Source of the DNA: Symbiobacterium sp040797425
Lineage (GTDB): Bacteria; Bacillota; Sulfobacillia; Symbiobacteriales; Symbiobacteriaceae
DNA length: 64,000 nt
Assembly (NCBI RefSeq): GCF_040797425.1
Contig: NZ_JBFNEH010000007.1
Span: forward strand, 29,389 to 93,388
Direction: 5' to 3'
Shown: positions 1 through 8,250 of the stretch, piece by piece
How the letters are laid out: the number at the start of each line of letters is the position of its first letter
Position numbering within the stretch: the stretch's first letter is position 1
Position numbers and translations under genes: made by a program
Notes under the pieces: model-generated
Database searches by the model: none
Seen by the model: the letters and a program-made list of their open reading frames with translations, nothing else
Told to the model about the DNA's origin: nothing

Positions 1-1
1 T

Positions 2-814
2 TTCGTCCCCAACGACCTCTACCTCGACACCAGCGAGAACCGCCTCCTGCTCATCACCGGGCCCAACATGGGCGGCAAGTCCACCGTGATGCGCCAGGCG
101 GCCCTGGCGGTGATCCTGGCCCAGGCGGGCTCCTTCGTGCCGGCGGAGTCGGCGCACATCGGCCTGGTGGACCGGGTCTTCACCCGCGTCGGGGCGTCCG
201 ACGACCTGGCCACCGGCCAGTCCACCTTCATGGTGGAGATGACGGAGGTGGCCAACATCCTGCATGCCGCCACGGAGCGATCCCTGGTGGTGCTGGACGA
301 GGTGGGCCGGGGCACGGCCACCTTTGACGGGCTCTCCATTGCCTGGGCAATCACCGAGTACATCCATCAGAACATCGGCTGCCGCACGCTCTTCGCCACG
401 CACTACCACGAACTGTGCGAACTCGAGGGCATGCTGCCGGGGGTGAAGAACTACTCCGTCGCCGTGATGGAGAAGGGGGAGGAGATCATCTTCCTCCGGA
501 AGCTGGTGCGGGGCGGGGCGGACCGCTCCTACGGCATCCAGGTGGGCCGCCTGGCCGGGTTGCCCTCCTCGGTGGTGGAGCGGGCCCGGGAGATTCTGGC
601 CACGCTAGAGCAGCAGGAGGGCGAGCGGAAGAAGCGGCGGGAGCAGGCTGCACAGAAGCTCCGGCGTCAGCCGCCGGTGCAGCTCATGTTCTTCGAGCCG
701 AAGAAGGACCCGGTCGTGGAGGAGCTCCTGTCGCTGAACGTGATGGCGCTCACGCCCATCGAGGCGCTGAACACGCTCTACCAGCTGCAGGCCAAGGCGA
801 AGGAGAGCCGGTAG
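2..814 (+). CDS. mutS: DNA mismatch repair protein MutS, C-terminal part (5' end outside window)
   Basis: The gene enters through the left edge, and about 270 C-terminal residues are visible. They carry the MutS ABC-type ATPase: the Walker A motif GPNMGGKST lies at about 59-85, the Walker B segment VVLDEVGRGT at about 286-315, and the FATHYHEL switch motif at about 389-412. The tail after codon 190 is charged, as expected for the dimerisation region. MutS recognises mismatched or looped DNA and, after ATP binding, recruits MutL, which lies 2.4 kb downstream on the same strand. The reading frame is open from base 2 to a TAG at 812-814, and a strong hairpin follows. No frameshift is seen in the visible part. 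Confidence 0.97.
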   Translation, partial: FVPNDLYLDTSENRLLLITGPNMGGKSTVMRQAALAVILAQAGSFVPAESAHIGLVDRVFTRVGASDDLATGQSTFMVEMTEVANILHAATERSLVVLDEVGRGTATFDGLSIAWAITEYIHQNIGCRTLFATHYHELCELEGMLPGVKNYSVAVMEKGEEIIFLRKLVRGGADRSYGIQVGRLAGLPSSVVERAREILATLEQQEGERKKRREQAAQKLRRQPPVQLMFFEPKKDPVVEELLSLNVMALTPIEALNTLYQLQAKAKESR

Positions 815-825
815 TGACGGCGGAA

Positions 826-855
826 GCCCCCCGGAGGCAGCCCGGGGGGCTTCTC
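826..855 (+). terminator. Hairpin after mutS
   Basis: A perfect 9-bp stem (826-834 pairing with 842-850) with a 7-base loop starts 12 bases after the mutS stop and is followed by a short pyrimidine-rich tail (ttctc). It is a plausible Rho-independent terminator. The stem is very GC-rich and the U-run weak, as in most terminators of this window. Confidence 0.7.
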
Positions 856-1064
856 ATCATGCGTCGGCGTTGCGCCGCGGGCGCAGAAGCGCTCTGGTGT
901 ACACCAGCAGGCCGGTGCGTGGCCCAGTTCGCGGACGAAGCCCACCGGGAACGCCTGGCCCCCCAGGAGCAGCGTTCCCGGAAGGCCACCACGCGCAGGC
1001 CGCATCCGCCCGAGTGGTAGATGCCGCAACGGGCTCCCCCCTGCGGCCGCCGGGGAGTGCTGGA

Positions 1065-1556
1065 CTACGCGACCGGCTGCAGGAACCGCTTGATGATCAT
1101 GATCTGCCCGTGGTGGGAGGCCATGTGGAAGGGCAGCATCCCCATGAAGAAGCTGACACGGGTGGGGCGCGCCGCTGCGGTCACGCTGCGCTCCAGGTCA
1201 TCTGGAGTCAGCCCGCCCAGTACTCCCAGGAGGAAGGCCCGCGCGCGGTCGAGCTTCTCCGACAGCGAGTCGACGGTCTCGCCCGGGTCTGCCGCGGCGA
1301 GCGGTTGTCCCGGCTCGGGCGTGTAGCGGTGCAGGAGGACTGCGCTGCGCAGGCCGTCAGGTGCCCGGCGGCCTGCCATGACTTCTCCGACGTACACCTC
1401 GACGGCCGCCATGTGCACCGCCAGGGTGGCGATGCTGTTGGCCAGTCCCGGTGGAACGAAGGCCAGCTGCTCGGGGCTGAGCCCCCGGATGGCGTTCTTC
1501 ACGGCCCGGAGCGTAAAGGCGAGCTGCTCGGCACAGGCGTGAGCCTCGGGAATCAT
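1065..1556 (-). CDS. DinB-family (DfsA-like) metal-dependent protein
   Basis: A protein of 163 residues with the layout of the DinB / YfiT four-helix-bundle superfamily. It has a central histidine (VHMAAVEVYVGEVM) and a C-terminal HMASHHGQIMIIKRFL segment, which supply the usual His triad for a divalent metal. Family members include thiol-S-transferases such as bacillithiol transferase and DNA-damage-induced proteins; the substrate cannot be told here. The ATG at 1556 was chosen because AAGGAGGT lies 7 bases upstream; an in-frame ATG 14 codons earlier has no ribosome site. It is convergent with mutS, and no LexA box was found in front of it, so damage control is not supported. A second DinB-fold gene lies at 59.9 kb. 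Confidence 0.82.
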   Translation of the reverse strand: MIPEAHACAEQLAFTLRAVKNAIRGLSPEQLAFVPPGLANSIATLAVHMAAVEVYVGEVMAGRRAPDGLRSAVLLHRYTPEPGQPLAAADPGETVDSLSEKLDRARAFLLGVLGGLTPDDLERSVTAAARPTRVSFFMGMLPFHMASHHGQIMIIKRFLQPVA

Positions 1557-1788
1557 GGTCTCAACCTCCTTCGGACGATGGGAAAGAATATTCTGCACAC
1601 GTTAGCAGTATCCTGCGATGGGCCAGGAAACCACTGCCACAAAGCGCTCAGGGCCGGAGTCTGGCCCTGCACGCGGCCCCCGCTGTACCACGGCATCAGC
1701 ATGCCAGCCCCGGGACATACTGACCTCTTGGCGGGCGTCGCCCGCGGTGCGGCGGCGCCGAAGACCAAGCTGTGGAGGAGGGCATCAC

Positions 1789-2241
1789 GTGGATCTCATT
1801 CCGTGGAATCCCCTGCGTGAGTGGGAGCGCATACGCACCCCACTGGACCGGTTCTTCGCCGACCCCGCGTTCGGCACGGCGATGACCTTCGGCAGTGCGG
1901 TGAACGCGTTCCCCGTCGAAGTGGTGGAGCAGGGCGGCGACGTGGTGGTGCGCTGTGAACTGGCCGGCATCGATCCCGAGGACGTGGAGGTGAGAGTCAC
2001 CGACCAGGGGGTGACCATCCGGGGCCAGCGGAGGGCCGAGGAGGTAGAGCGGCAGGGCGGAACGTTCCGCTCAGAACGCTTCTACGGCAGTTTCAGCCGC
2101 ACCGTCAGCTTCCCGGTGCCCGTGGACAGCGATCAGGCGCGGGCCACCTTCCGGCACGGCCTGCTGGAAATCCGGGCGCCGAAACGCAATCCCGACGCGG
2201 GCCGGGACGGGCGCCGCCTCAACATCGAAACGCCGCACTGA
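1789..2241 (+). CDS. hsp20: Hsp20 / alpha-crystallin small heat shock protein
   Basis: A protein of 150 residues with the alpha-crystallin domain in its C-terminal two thirds. The beta-strand pattern is typical: FPVEVVEQGGDVVVRCELAG, then EDVEVRVTDQGVTIRGQR, FYGSFSRTVSFPVPVDSD, and a final strand ATFRHGLLEIRAPKR. Small Hsps are ATP-independent holdases that bind unfolding proteins in the cytoplasm as large oligomers. The GTG at 1789 is preceded by GGAGGAGG with 7 bases spacing, and its product begins with the usual hydrophobic N-terminus (DLIPWNPLREWERI); in-frame starts further upstream lack a ribosome site. No CIRCE element or other heat-shock operator was recognised upstream. Confidence 0.93.
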   Translation: MDLIPWNPLREWERIRTPLDRFFADPAFGTAMTFGSAVNAFPVEVVEQGGDVVVRCELAGIDPEDVEVRVTDQGVTIRGQRRAEEVERQGGTFRSERFYGSFSRTVSFPVPVDSDQARATFRHGLLEIRAPKRNPDAGRDGRRLNIETPH

Positions 2242-2354
2242 GATGAGAAGACCGGGGCAGGTGCGGGCCCCGGCCCTTGCGCGTTTTGGGGACGGACAGA
2301 TTCGGCGCACCGACCCGGGTTCGGAGGAGGTCTTCCGGCCCCGGGGGAAAAGCT

Positions 2355-2530
2355 GCCTGGCCTTCACGTGCGCCGGGGCGGGAACGGGTACGCCAGGCCA
2401 CAGAGCGACCGGCGACCGCCGCCACCACGGTGCGGTGGCAGACGACGATTACGTGCTCCCGGTCCACGTACCGCGGCAGCACGCCCAGAACGCGCCGGCG
2501 CACCTGCGAGAGCGGCTCCCACCCGCGGGT
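2355..2530 (-). pseudogene. Possible remnant of a histidine-phosphatase C-terminus
   Basis: The 420-base gap between hsp20 and the next gene has no intact gene. On the minus strand one frame reads GWEPLSQVRRRVLGVLPRY followed by EHVIVVCHRTVVAAVAGR. This resembles the late part of a phosphoglycerate-mutase / histidine-phosphatase fold (helix, then VLVVTHGGV), but with HR in place of the catalytic HG. No start, no RHG motif and no N-terminal half are present. Chance resemblance in an antisense frame of GC-rich DNA cannot be excluded. Confidence 0.2.
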
Positions 2531-2662
2531 CTGCCCCCTGCCGCCCAGTCCGCCGTGAAGGCGCACGCCTGGGAAAATCGGTCGGCGGAAACGCTTGCCT
2601 CGGAAGGCGAGACATGCCACAATGTCTGGGTGGGGAGATCCCCTGGAGGAGTGAACTATCGC

Positions 2663-3136
2663 GTGTTTACCTGGTGGCAATGGCTTCTCATCGTCCTGGC
2701 CGCACTCGCACTTGGCTACGCCATTCTCTGGCAGACACCCTGGTTCAAGGTTCGCAAGTATGCACTGGATCTCAAACGGCTCTACGATAAGCACAAGCTG
2801 CAGGAGAAAGCGCAGCAGGCTCAGGCCCTCGGCCAGAACCCCAACATGAACCCGGTGCTCCTGCGCAAACCGCTCAGGGAGATCATCTCCACCTACGAGG
2901 CGCTCATCGCCGACATGAACAAGCTCAAGGTTCCACCGCGGGCCAAGACGCTCCATGAGCTTTCGCTCGCGGCCGCCAAGGATTCGCTGGCGATGTACCA
3001 GATGGCCGCTGTCGGCGGTTTCCGCCAGAAGGCCATCATGGAGAAGATGAAGAGGGTCCAGCGGCTGCAGGAGCAGATTCAGGCCGAGACGGAGAAGCTG
3101 TACGGCAAGCCCAAGGAACCGAAGAAGAAGAAGTAA
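2663..3136 (+). CDS. Small membrane-anchored protein with coiled-coil tail, unknown function
   Basis: Not recognised as a named family. The 157-residue product starts with one membrane helix (WWQWLLIVLAALALGYAILW, residues about 4-23), followed by a long, highly charged, helical region (KVRKYALDLKRLYDKHKLQEKAQQ, then LHELSLAAAKDSLAMYQMA and MEKMKRVQRLQEQIQAETEKL) and ends in a run of lysines (KEPKKKK). The lysine-rich tail suggests the bulk is cytoplasmic and may touch membrane lipid or nucleic acid; that is inference. The GTG at 2663 has CTGGAGGAG upstream at about 12 bases; the GTG at 2651 overlaps that ribosome site and is less likely. It lies 81 bases before mutL on the same strand. Confidence 0.6.
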   Translation: MFTWWQWLLIVLAALALGYAILWQTPWFKVRKYALDLKRLYDKHKLQEKAQQAQALGQNPNMNPVLLRKPLREIISTYEALIADMNKLKVPPRAKTLHELSLAAAKDSLAMYQMAAVGGFRQKAIMEKMKRVQRLQEQIQAETEKLYGKPKEPKKKK

Positions 3137-3217
3137 GCCCAGCGGCGGCGGCCTCCGGCGTGGAGGGCGCCGCCGAACTGTGACCGGGACGGCCAGGCCC
3201 GGGAGGGAGGTGACCCG

Positions 3218-5233
3218 ATGGCAAAGATCCACCTGCTCGACGAGCGCACCGCCAACCAGATCGCCGCCGGCGAGGTGGTCGAGCGGCCGGCCAGCGTGGT
3301 CAAGGAGTTGGTCGAGAACTCCCTGGACGCCGGCGCCAGGCGGATCGTGGTCGAGGTGAGCGGCGGCGGGCGGGACCTGGTGCGGGTCACCGACGACGGC
3401 ACGGGCATGCTGCCCGAAGACGCCCGGCTGGCCCTGCAGCGGCACGCCACTTCCAAGATCCGGAGCGCAGACGACCTCGCAGCCATCACCACCATGGGCT
3501 TCCGCGGTGAGGCGCTGCCCTCCATCGCGGCCGTGGCCCACCTCGAACTGATCACCCGGCCCCACGACCAGCTGGCCGGGTACCGCATCCTCGTCGAGGG
3601 CGGCCGCGTCGTCGCAGAGGGAGAGTGCGGCTGTCCCCCCGGCACGCGGGTGACGGTGCAGAACCTGTTCTACAACGTGCCGGCGCGGCTCAAGTACCTG
3701 AAAGCCAACGCCACCGAGATGAGCCAGATCGGCGACATGCTCACGCGGCTGGCCCTCGCCAACCCCGACGTGGCCTTCCGCTTTCACAGCGGCGCCGCCC
3801 AGGTGTTCGCCACCCCCGGCACGGGCGACCTGATGGCCGCCATCACCACCCTGCTGGGGCGCCAAATCGCCAGGGAGCTGATCCCGGTCGAGTACCAGGA
3901 CGACGCCGCCCGAGTCTGGGGCTACGTCGGGCGGCCGACCATTGCGCGGGCCGGACGGAACCACCAGTATTTCTTCGTCAACCGGCGCGCCGTGCGCACC
4001 ATCGGCGCCCGCTACGCCCTGGAGGAGGCCTACGCCCACCTGCTGCCAAACAACCGCTACCCGGTGTGCATCCTCTTCATCGAGGTAGAGCCCCGGGAGG
4101 TGGACGTGAACGTGCACCCCACCAAGGCGGAGGTGCGCTTCCAGCGCGACCGGGAGGTGCGGGCGGCGGTGTACCGGGCCGCGCGCGAGGGCCTCGGTGC
4201 GGCGCTCCTGATTCCCGGCACCGAGGTGACGCCCGACGGCGAGGTGCGGGTGCCCGACCGGGCGGGGGAGAAGGCCGCCCTGCAGCGAGGGTGGCTGCCC
4301 CCTGGCGCCCACCGCCCCGGAGAGGGGGGAGGCCGGGCCGCCCCCCCGCCCTGGCAGGTATCTGCCGGGCAGCCCGGCGTGCAGACTAGCACCAGGGAGG
4401 CCGCCATGCCCTATGGGGCGTCTCCTGCATCGTCGGGAGGAACGGGGGCGACAGAGGGGCGGGCGTCGGCTGCCCCGAGGCACGCTGACCCCAGGCCGGT
4501 CGAGCCGCTGGGACAGCTGCCCGCCGGCGGGCTGCAGGCGTTCCTGGCGGGGCGGGCGGCGGAGGAGACCGGCGCGGCGGCCGGGGTGGCGCAGGCGGAG
4601 CTGCCGCCCACCGATCTGGTGCCGCATCCCACCGACCCGGCCGGCCTGATCCGGGCCCTCCGGCCCCTTGGGCAGGTCCACCGGACGTACATCGCCTGCG
4701 ACGGGCCCGAGGGACTCTACCTGATCGATCAGCACGCCGCACACGAGCGCATCTTCTTTGAGCGGCTCTACCGGGCGGCGGAGGAGGAGACGCCGGCCTC
4801 GCAGCCGCTGCTTTTCCCCATCACCCTGGACCTGACGCCGGCCCAGATGGCCATGTGGTTGGAGAACGCCGCCATCTTCGCCGAGAGCGGCTTCCAGGCC
4901 GAGCCTTTCGGCGGCAACACGCTGCTCATCCAGAGCGTGCCCGCGGGGCTGGGGCCGGACCACGTCGCCCGACTCGTCTCCGACTTCCTGGACCGCCTGC
5001 AGGAGGAGCGGGTGGCCCCCGGCACGCCCGTCACGGAACGGCGCCGGCGGGTCGTGGCCGCCATGGCGGCCTGCAAGGCGGCCATCAAGGCGCGCGACGC
5101 ACTTCAGCCCGAGGACGTGGCTGCGCTGCTCAGCGACCTGGCAGCCTGCGAGTCGCCGGCCACCTGCCCCCACGGGCGGCCGACGATCATCTGCGTCCCG
5201 GTGGCGGAACTGGAGAAGAGGTTCAAGCGGTGA
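3218..5233 (+). CDS. mutL: DNA mismatch repair protein MutL (endonuclease type)
   Basis: A protein of 671 residues. The N-terminal GHKL ATPase is clear: VKELVENSLDAGA (motif I), DDGTGM (motif II), GFRGEALPSI and VQNLFYNVPAR. A Pro/Gly-rich linker covers residues about 345-460. The C-terminal domain has DQHAAHERIFFE, which fits the zinc-dependent nicking motif DQHA(x)2E(x)4E of MutL proteins from organisms lacking MutH, plus ACKAAIKA and CPHGRPT, which complete the metal site. It therefore should nick the daughter strand after MutS recognition. The ATG at 3218 has GGGAGGTGA 6 bases upstream. Its stop overlaps the start of miaA by 4 bases, so the two are translationally coupled. Confidence 0.98.
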   Translation: MAKIHLLDERTANQIAAGEVVERPASVVKELVENSLDAGARRIVVEVSGGGRDLVRVTDDGTGMLPEDARLALQRHATSKIRSADDLAAITTMGFRGEALPSIAAVAHLELITRPHDQLAGYRILVEGGRVVAEGECGCPPGTRVTVQNLFYNVPARLKYLKANATEMSQIGDMLTRLALANPDVAFRFHSGAAQVFATPGTGDLMAAITTLLGRQIARELIPVEYQDDAARVWGYVGRPTIARAGRNHQYFFVNRRAVRTIGARYALEEAYAHLLPNNRYPVCILFIEVEPREVDVNVHPTKAEVRFQRDREVRAAVYRAAREGLGAALLIPGTEVTPDGEVRVPDRAGEKAALQRGWLPPGAHRPGEGGGRAAPPPWQVSAGQPGVQTSTREAAMPYGASPASSGGTGATEGRASAAPRHADPRPVEPLGQLPAGGLQAFLAGRAAEETGAAAGVAQAELPPTDLVPHPTDPAGLIRALRPLGQVHRTYIACDGPEGLYLIDQHAAHERIFFERLYRAAEEETPASQPLLFPITLDLTPAQMAMWLENAAIFAESGFQAEPFGGNTLLIQSVPAGLGPDHVARLVSDFLDRLQEERVAPGTPVTERRRRVVAAMAACKAAIKARDALQPEDVAALLSDLAACESPATCPHGRPTIICVPVAELEKRFKR

Positions 5234-6189
5234 AACTGCCACTTCTGGTGTTGGTGGGCCCCACCGCGGTGGGCAAGACCGAACTCTCGGTGCGGGTGGC
5301 CCGGGCGGTGGGGGCGGAGATTATCTCCGGCGACTCGATGCAGGTCTACCGGGGCATGGACGTGGGCACGGCGAAGATCCGGCCCGAGGAGATGGGCGGC
5401 ATTCCCCACCACCTGATCGACATCAAGAATCCCGACGAGGACTTCTCGGTGGCTGAGTTTCAGGCCCGGGTCGACCGCCTGGTGCGGGAGATCTACGACC
5501 GCGGCCACCTGCCGATGCTGGTAGGCGGCACCGGGCTGTATGTGCGGGCGGTGGTGGAGGACTACACCTTCACCGAACTCGACCCCGACCCGGAGCTGCG
5601 CGCCCGGCTGCGTCGGGAGGAGGCCGAGCGAGGGCCCGGCTATCTGCACGCCCGGCTCGCCGAGGTGGACCCCGTCTCGGCCGCCAGGCTCCATCCCCAC
5701 GACATCTTCCGTATTGTGCGGGCGCTGGAGGTCTACTACCTGACGGGCGTGCCCATCTCGGCCACGCAGACCGCGGCGCAGTCAGAGCCCCGGTACGACG
5801 ACCTCATGGTCGGGCTGACGATGAACCGGCAACAGCTTTACGCCCGGATCGACCAGCGGGTCGACGCGATGCTTGCCGCCGGCTGGGTGGAGGAGGTCCG
5901 GCGCCTCCTGACGCGCTACCCGCCGCACCTGAAGCCAATGTCGGCCCTGGGATACCGGGAGCTCGTGCTCTACCTGCGCGGGCTCCTGACCTGGCCGGAG
6001 GCGGTGGCGCTGATCAAGCGGAACACCCGCCGCTTTGCCAAGCGCCAGTTCACCTGGTTCCGGCGGGAGCGCCGCCTGATCTGGCTGGACGTGACGACCC
6101 CCGAGGCCCGCGACCGGGCGTTTGAAGAGATCGTCAGACTGGTGAAGGTGAAGTGGCCCTGTAGAGAGAGGAAGGGGCGGATTCAGTGA
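5230..6189 (+). CDS. miaA: tRNA dimethylallyltransferase MiaA
   Basis: A protein of 319 residues, normal for the family. It transfers a dimethylallyl group from DMAPP to N6 of A37 in tRNAs reading UNN codons. Visible motifs are the P-loop GPTAVGKTE, SGDSMQVYRGMDVGTAK and GGTGLYVRAV, with the C-terminal RRFAKRQFTWFR typical of the family. The start is GTG at 5230, overlapping the mutL stop as GTGA; an earlier in-frame start would lie deep inside mutL. It is followed by hfq with a 4-base overlap. The order mutL-miaA-hfq is the common bacterial arrangement. Confidence 0.98.
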   Translation: MKLPLLVLVGPTAVGKTELSVRVARAVGAEIISGDSMQVYRGMDVGTAKIRPEEMGGIPHHLIDIKNPDEDFSVAEFQARVDRLVREIYDRGHLPMLVGGTGLYVRAVVEDYTFTELDPDPELRARLRREEAERGPGYLHARLAEVDPVSAARLHPHDIFRIVRALEVYYLTGVPISATQTAAQSEPRYDDLMVGLTMNRQQLYARIDQRVDAMLAAGWVEEVRRLLTRYPPHLKPMSALGYRELVLYLRGLLTWPEAVALIKRNTRRFAKRQFTWFRRERRLIWLDVTTPEARDRAFEEIVRLVKVKWPCRERKGRIQ

Positions 6190-6455
6190 GCAAGGTGCAG
6201 GGTAACCTCCAGGACAGCTTCCTCAACCTGGTGCGCAAGGAGAACATCCCGGTTACGGTGTTCCTGGTGAACGGGTACCAGTTGAAGGGGTACATCCGCG
6301 GCTTCGACAACTTCACGGTGGCGGTGGAGTTCGAGGGAAAGGTTCAACTGGTCTACAAGCACGCGCTGTCCACGATTCAGCCGGTGCGCCCGCTGCCGGT
6401 GACCATCGCACAGCTGATGGCCGGCGGTGCGGCGCAGGAACCGGAAAGCGACTGA
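6186..6455 (+). CDS. hfq: RNA chaperone Hfq
   Basis: An 89-residue Sm-like protein. Sm1 is seen as VTVFLVNGYQLKGYIRGFDN and Sm2 as LVYKHALSTIQP, a one-residue variant of the canonical YKHAIST proximal-face RNA site. The N-terminus keeps the conserved LQDSFLNLVRKE. It should form a hexameric ring binding A-rich and U-rich RNA. The tail after residue 73 is short (about 16 residues), as in other Firmicutes. Translation starts at GTG 6186, overlapping the miaA stop, with AGGAAGGGG about 8 bases upstream. A GC-rich hairpin ending in tttt follows the stop. Confidence 0.98.
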   Translation: MSKVQGNLQDSFLNLVRKENIPVTVFLVNGYQLKGYIRGFDNFTVAVEFEGKVQLVYKHALSTIQPVRPLPVTIAQLMAGGAAQEPESD

Positions 6456-6457
6456 GC

Positions 6458-6490
6458 GGGGCCGCCCTCGGGGCGACCCCCTCTGGTTTT
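6458..6490 (+). terminator. Terminator after hfq
   Basis: Hairpin of two 4-bp helices (6458-6461 with 6477-6480, and 6464-6467 with 6471-6474) separated by a 2x2 internal loop, then ctctggtttt. It closes the mutL-miaA-hfq unit just before the converging spoVK gene. Confidence 0.6.
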
Positions 6491-6491
6491 C

Positions 6492-7511
6492 CTAGAGGCG
6501 CAGGCCCGCCCGCGCCTGGGCCACCATCCCGGCGACGGCCTCCTCCAGATCTGCGCGGGTGATGGTCATCAACTCGTCGCGGGTGGGGTCGGGCTTCTGC
6601 ACCAGTCGCAGCGCCTGACAGCGGATGGCCCGCTCCGTCAGGTTGCGCACTGCCCGGGCGTTGCCCTGCTCGCCCGCCGTCAGCCACCCGCCCCCGCGCA
6701 GGATCTGGCGCAGCGCAGCACGGGCGTCGGGGGCGAGCTGGTAGTCGCGGCGGCGCAGCATCAGGTCGGCGATGGCCAGGAGCTCCTCCGGCGTGTAGTC
6801 GGGGAAGTGGAGCATCAGCGCGAAGCGGGAGCGCAGACCCGGGTTCTGGCGCAGAAACCAGGCCATCTCTTCGGGGTAGCCGGCCAGGATGAGGATCAGT
6901 TCGCCCCTGTGTTCCTCCATGGCCCGCACGAGGTGGTCGATGGCCTCTTTTCCGAAGTCGCGCTCGCCGCCCCGGGCCAGACTGTACGCCTCGTCGATGA
7001 AGAGCACGCCACCCAGCGCCCGCCGCACCACGTCCCGGGTCCGCTGCGCCGTATGGCCGATGTACTCTCCCACCAGGTCGGCCCGCTCCACCTCGACCAG
7101 GTGCCCCTTGGGCAGAACGCCCATCTCCTTGAACAGCCGGCCGAGGAGCCGCGCCACCGTGGTCTTGCCCGTGCCCGGGTTGCCGGTGAAGATCATGTGC
7201 AGGCTGGTGGGCTCGCTGGCCAGACCGGCGCGAGCCCGCTTGAGCTGGATCGTCACGTAGGCCTGGAGTTCCCGGACCAGCTGCTTCACCTGGCCGAGGC
7301 CCACCAGCCCCTCCAACTCGGCCACCACCGCCTGCACCCGGCGCCGCCGCTCCTCTTCGCTCTCCGCCCTGGCTTTGGCCTCCGCAGCCGCGCCCGCGCG
7401 CTGCCGCCTGAGCTCCATCGCCATCTGCAGGGCGTCGGCGGGGGTGATCTCGCCCGCCCGCAGCCATCCGCTGATTTCCGCGTAGCGCTGCGGCCGTCTC
7501 CATCTGGCCAT
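6492..7511 (-). CDS. spoVK: AAA+ ATPase, stage V sporulation protein K (CbbX/SpoVK family)
   Basis: A protein of 339 residues with one AAA+ module of the CfxQ/CbbX/SpoVK type. Walker A is GNPGTGKTT (residues about 110-118), Walker B VLFIDEAYSL (about 172-181), followed by a sensor segment (LILILAGYPEEM) and an arginine-bearing R-S-R-F stretch. The N-terminal 60 residues form a charged helical leader. In Bacillus spoVK is needed for spore maturation and lies just downstream of hfq, as here, though on the opposite strand in this window. The ATG at 7511 has GGGGGAG 5 bases upstream; an ATG 8 codons earlier lacks a site. Rubisco-activase relatives (CbbX) are an alternative name, but no Rubisco gene is near. 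Confidence 0.9.
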   Translation of the reverse strand: MARWRRPQRYAEISGWLRAGEITPADALQMAMELRRQRAGAAAEAKARAESEEERRRRVQAVVAELEGLVGLGQVKQLVRELQAYVTIQLKRARAGLASEPTSLHMIFTGNPGTGKTTVARLLGRLFKEMGVLPKGHLVEVERADLVGEYIGHTAQRTRDVVRRALGGVLFIDEAYSLARGGERDFGKEAIDHLVRAMEEHRGELILILAGYPEEMAWFLRQNPGLRSRFALMLHFPDYTPEELLAIADLMLRRRDYQLAPDARAALRQILRGGGWLTAGEQGNARAVRNLTERAIRCQALRLVQKPDPTRDELMTITRADLEEAVAGMVAQARAGLRL

Positions 7512-7643
7512 CGCTCTCCCCCTCTTGGCAAGCATACGCAGCCCGCGCGGCGATCATCATGCGGGGCAGCGGCGATTCCGAAAAGTGGAGCGAGAGGCGA
7601 GAACTAGAAGCTTGGTCCTAGCCAATACAAAGGCCGGGGGGTG

Positions 7644-7652
7644 TGGTATACT
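7644..7652 (+). promoter_or_regulatory. Extended -10 promoter of the Gre-domain gene
   Basis: TGGTATACT fits an extended -10 element (TGn plus TATACT) about 100 bases before the gene at 7756. No good -35 box stands 17-18 bases upstream, which is normal for extended -10 promoters. Downstream in the leader is a perfect 8-bp inverted repeat (7670-7677 with 7687-7694) that could act on the transcript. Confidence 0.5.
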
Positions 7653-7755
7653 ATTGGCAGGATAGGTTGCCACTCCGTTCCCAGGGCGGAGTGGTTACGC
7701 GTGCGTGCCTGCGCCGGGGAGGGCGTTCAATTCTCGCGGGAAAGGTTGTGAGATC

Positions 7756-8220
7756 GTGGTTCGCGCCAGGCCACCTTCGGAAGCAGAGCGAATTCGCGCG
7801 CGGGTGGCCAGCCGCCTGCGCGTGCTGGACGAACTCCTCAACACCGAGATGGAGGAGTACTTCTCCAGCCCGGGTAGCGCCGGCAAAGCATACAGCGTCC
7901 GACCGCTCCTGCGCCGCTACGTCGAGGCGGCCACGCAGCTGCTCGACCGGCTCGAGGAGCAGCAGGCCGAGGGCGGGCTGGACGTCGTGCTGATGGACAT
8001 CCCGGTCACGCTGGTGGACGAGAGCGACGGCACCGAGGCCGTGTACGTGGTGGTGGGGCCCGCTGAAGGGGATCCGGCCAAGGGCTACATCTCCTGTCTC
8101 TCACCGCTCGGGCTCGCGCTGCTGATGAAGCGTGTGAACGAGCGGGTCGTGATCGATGCCCCCGGCGGGCAGTTCAGCTACCGCGTTGCGGCCGTGGGTA
8201 CGGAGCCGATCGACATCTGA
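7756..8220 (+). CDS. GreA/GreB C-terminal-domain protein
   Basis: A protein of 154 residues. The last 60 residues match the FKBP-like C-terminal domain of transcription elongation factors GreA/GreB: GYISCLSPLGLALLMKRVNE, then VVIDAPGGQFSYRVAAVGTE. The N-terminal part is predicted helical (SEAERIRARVASRLRVLDEL and YVEAATQLLDRLEEQQ) and could be a shortened coiled coil, but it does not show the acidic tip residues that make GreA a cleavage factor. It probably binds the RNA polymerase secondary channel as a Gre-like regulator; this role is inference. GTG 7756 was chosen because AAAGG lies upstream and the preceding codons look non-coding. Confidence 0.7.
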   Translation: MVRARPPSEAERIRARVASRLRVLDELLNTEMEEYFSSPGSAGKAYSVRPLLRRYVEAATQLLDRLEEQQAEGGLDVVLMDIPVTLVDESDGTEAVYVVVGPAEGDPAKGYISCLSPLGLALLMKRVNERVVIDAPGGQFSYRVAAVGTEPIDI

Positions 8221-8226
8221 GGAGGC

Positions 8227-8250
8227 GGCGGGGTCAGCCCCCGCCTTTTG
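8227..8250 (+). terminator. Terminator after the Gre-domain gene
   Basis: A 7-bp all-GC stem (8227-8233 with 8239-8245), 5-base loop and an immediate TTTT tract, starting 6 bases after the stop codon. It is among the most canonical Rho-independent terminators in the window. Confidence 0.85.

Noticed and set aside
870..1820. Plus-strand open frame of 316 codons over the DinB gene
   Set aside because: No ribosome site and no recognisable motif; the minus-strand DinB gene explains the region.
2219..5242. Minus-strand open frame of about 1000 codons
   Set aside because: Antisense to mutL and its upstream gene, with shadow composition. Only its last part (2355-2530) has any protein-like stretch and is listed separately with low confidence.
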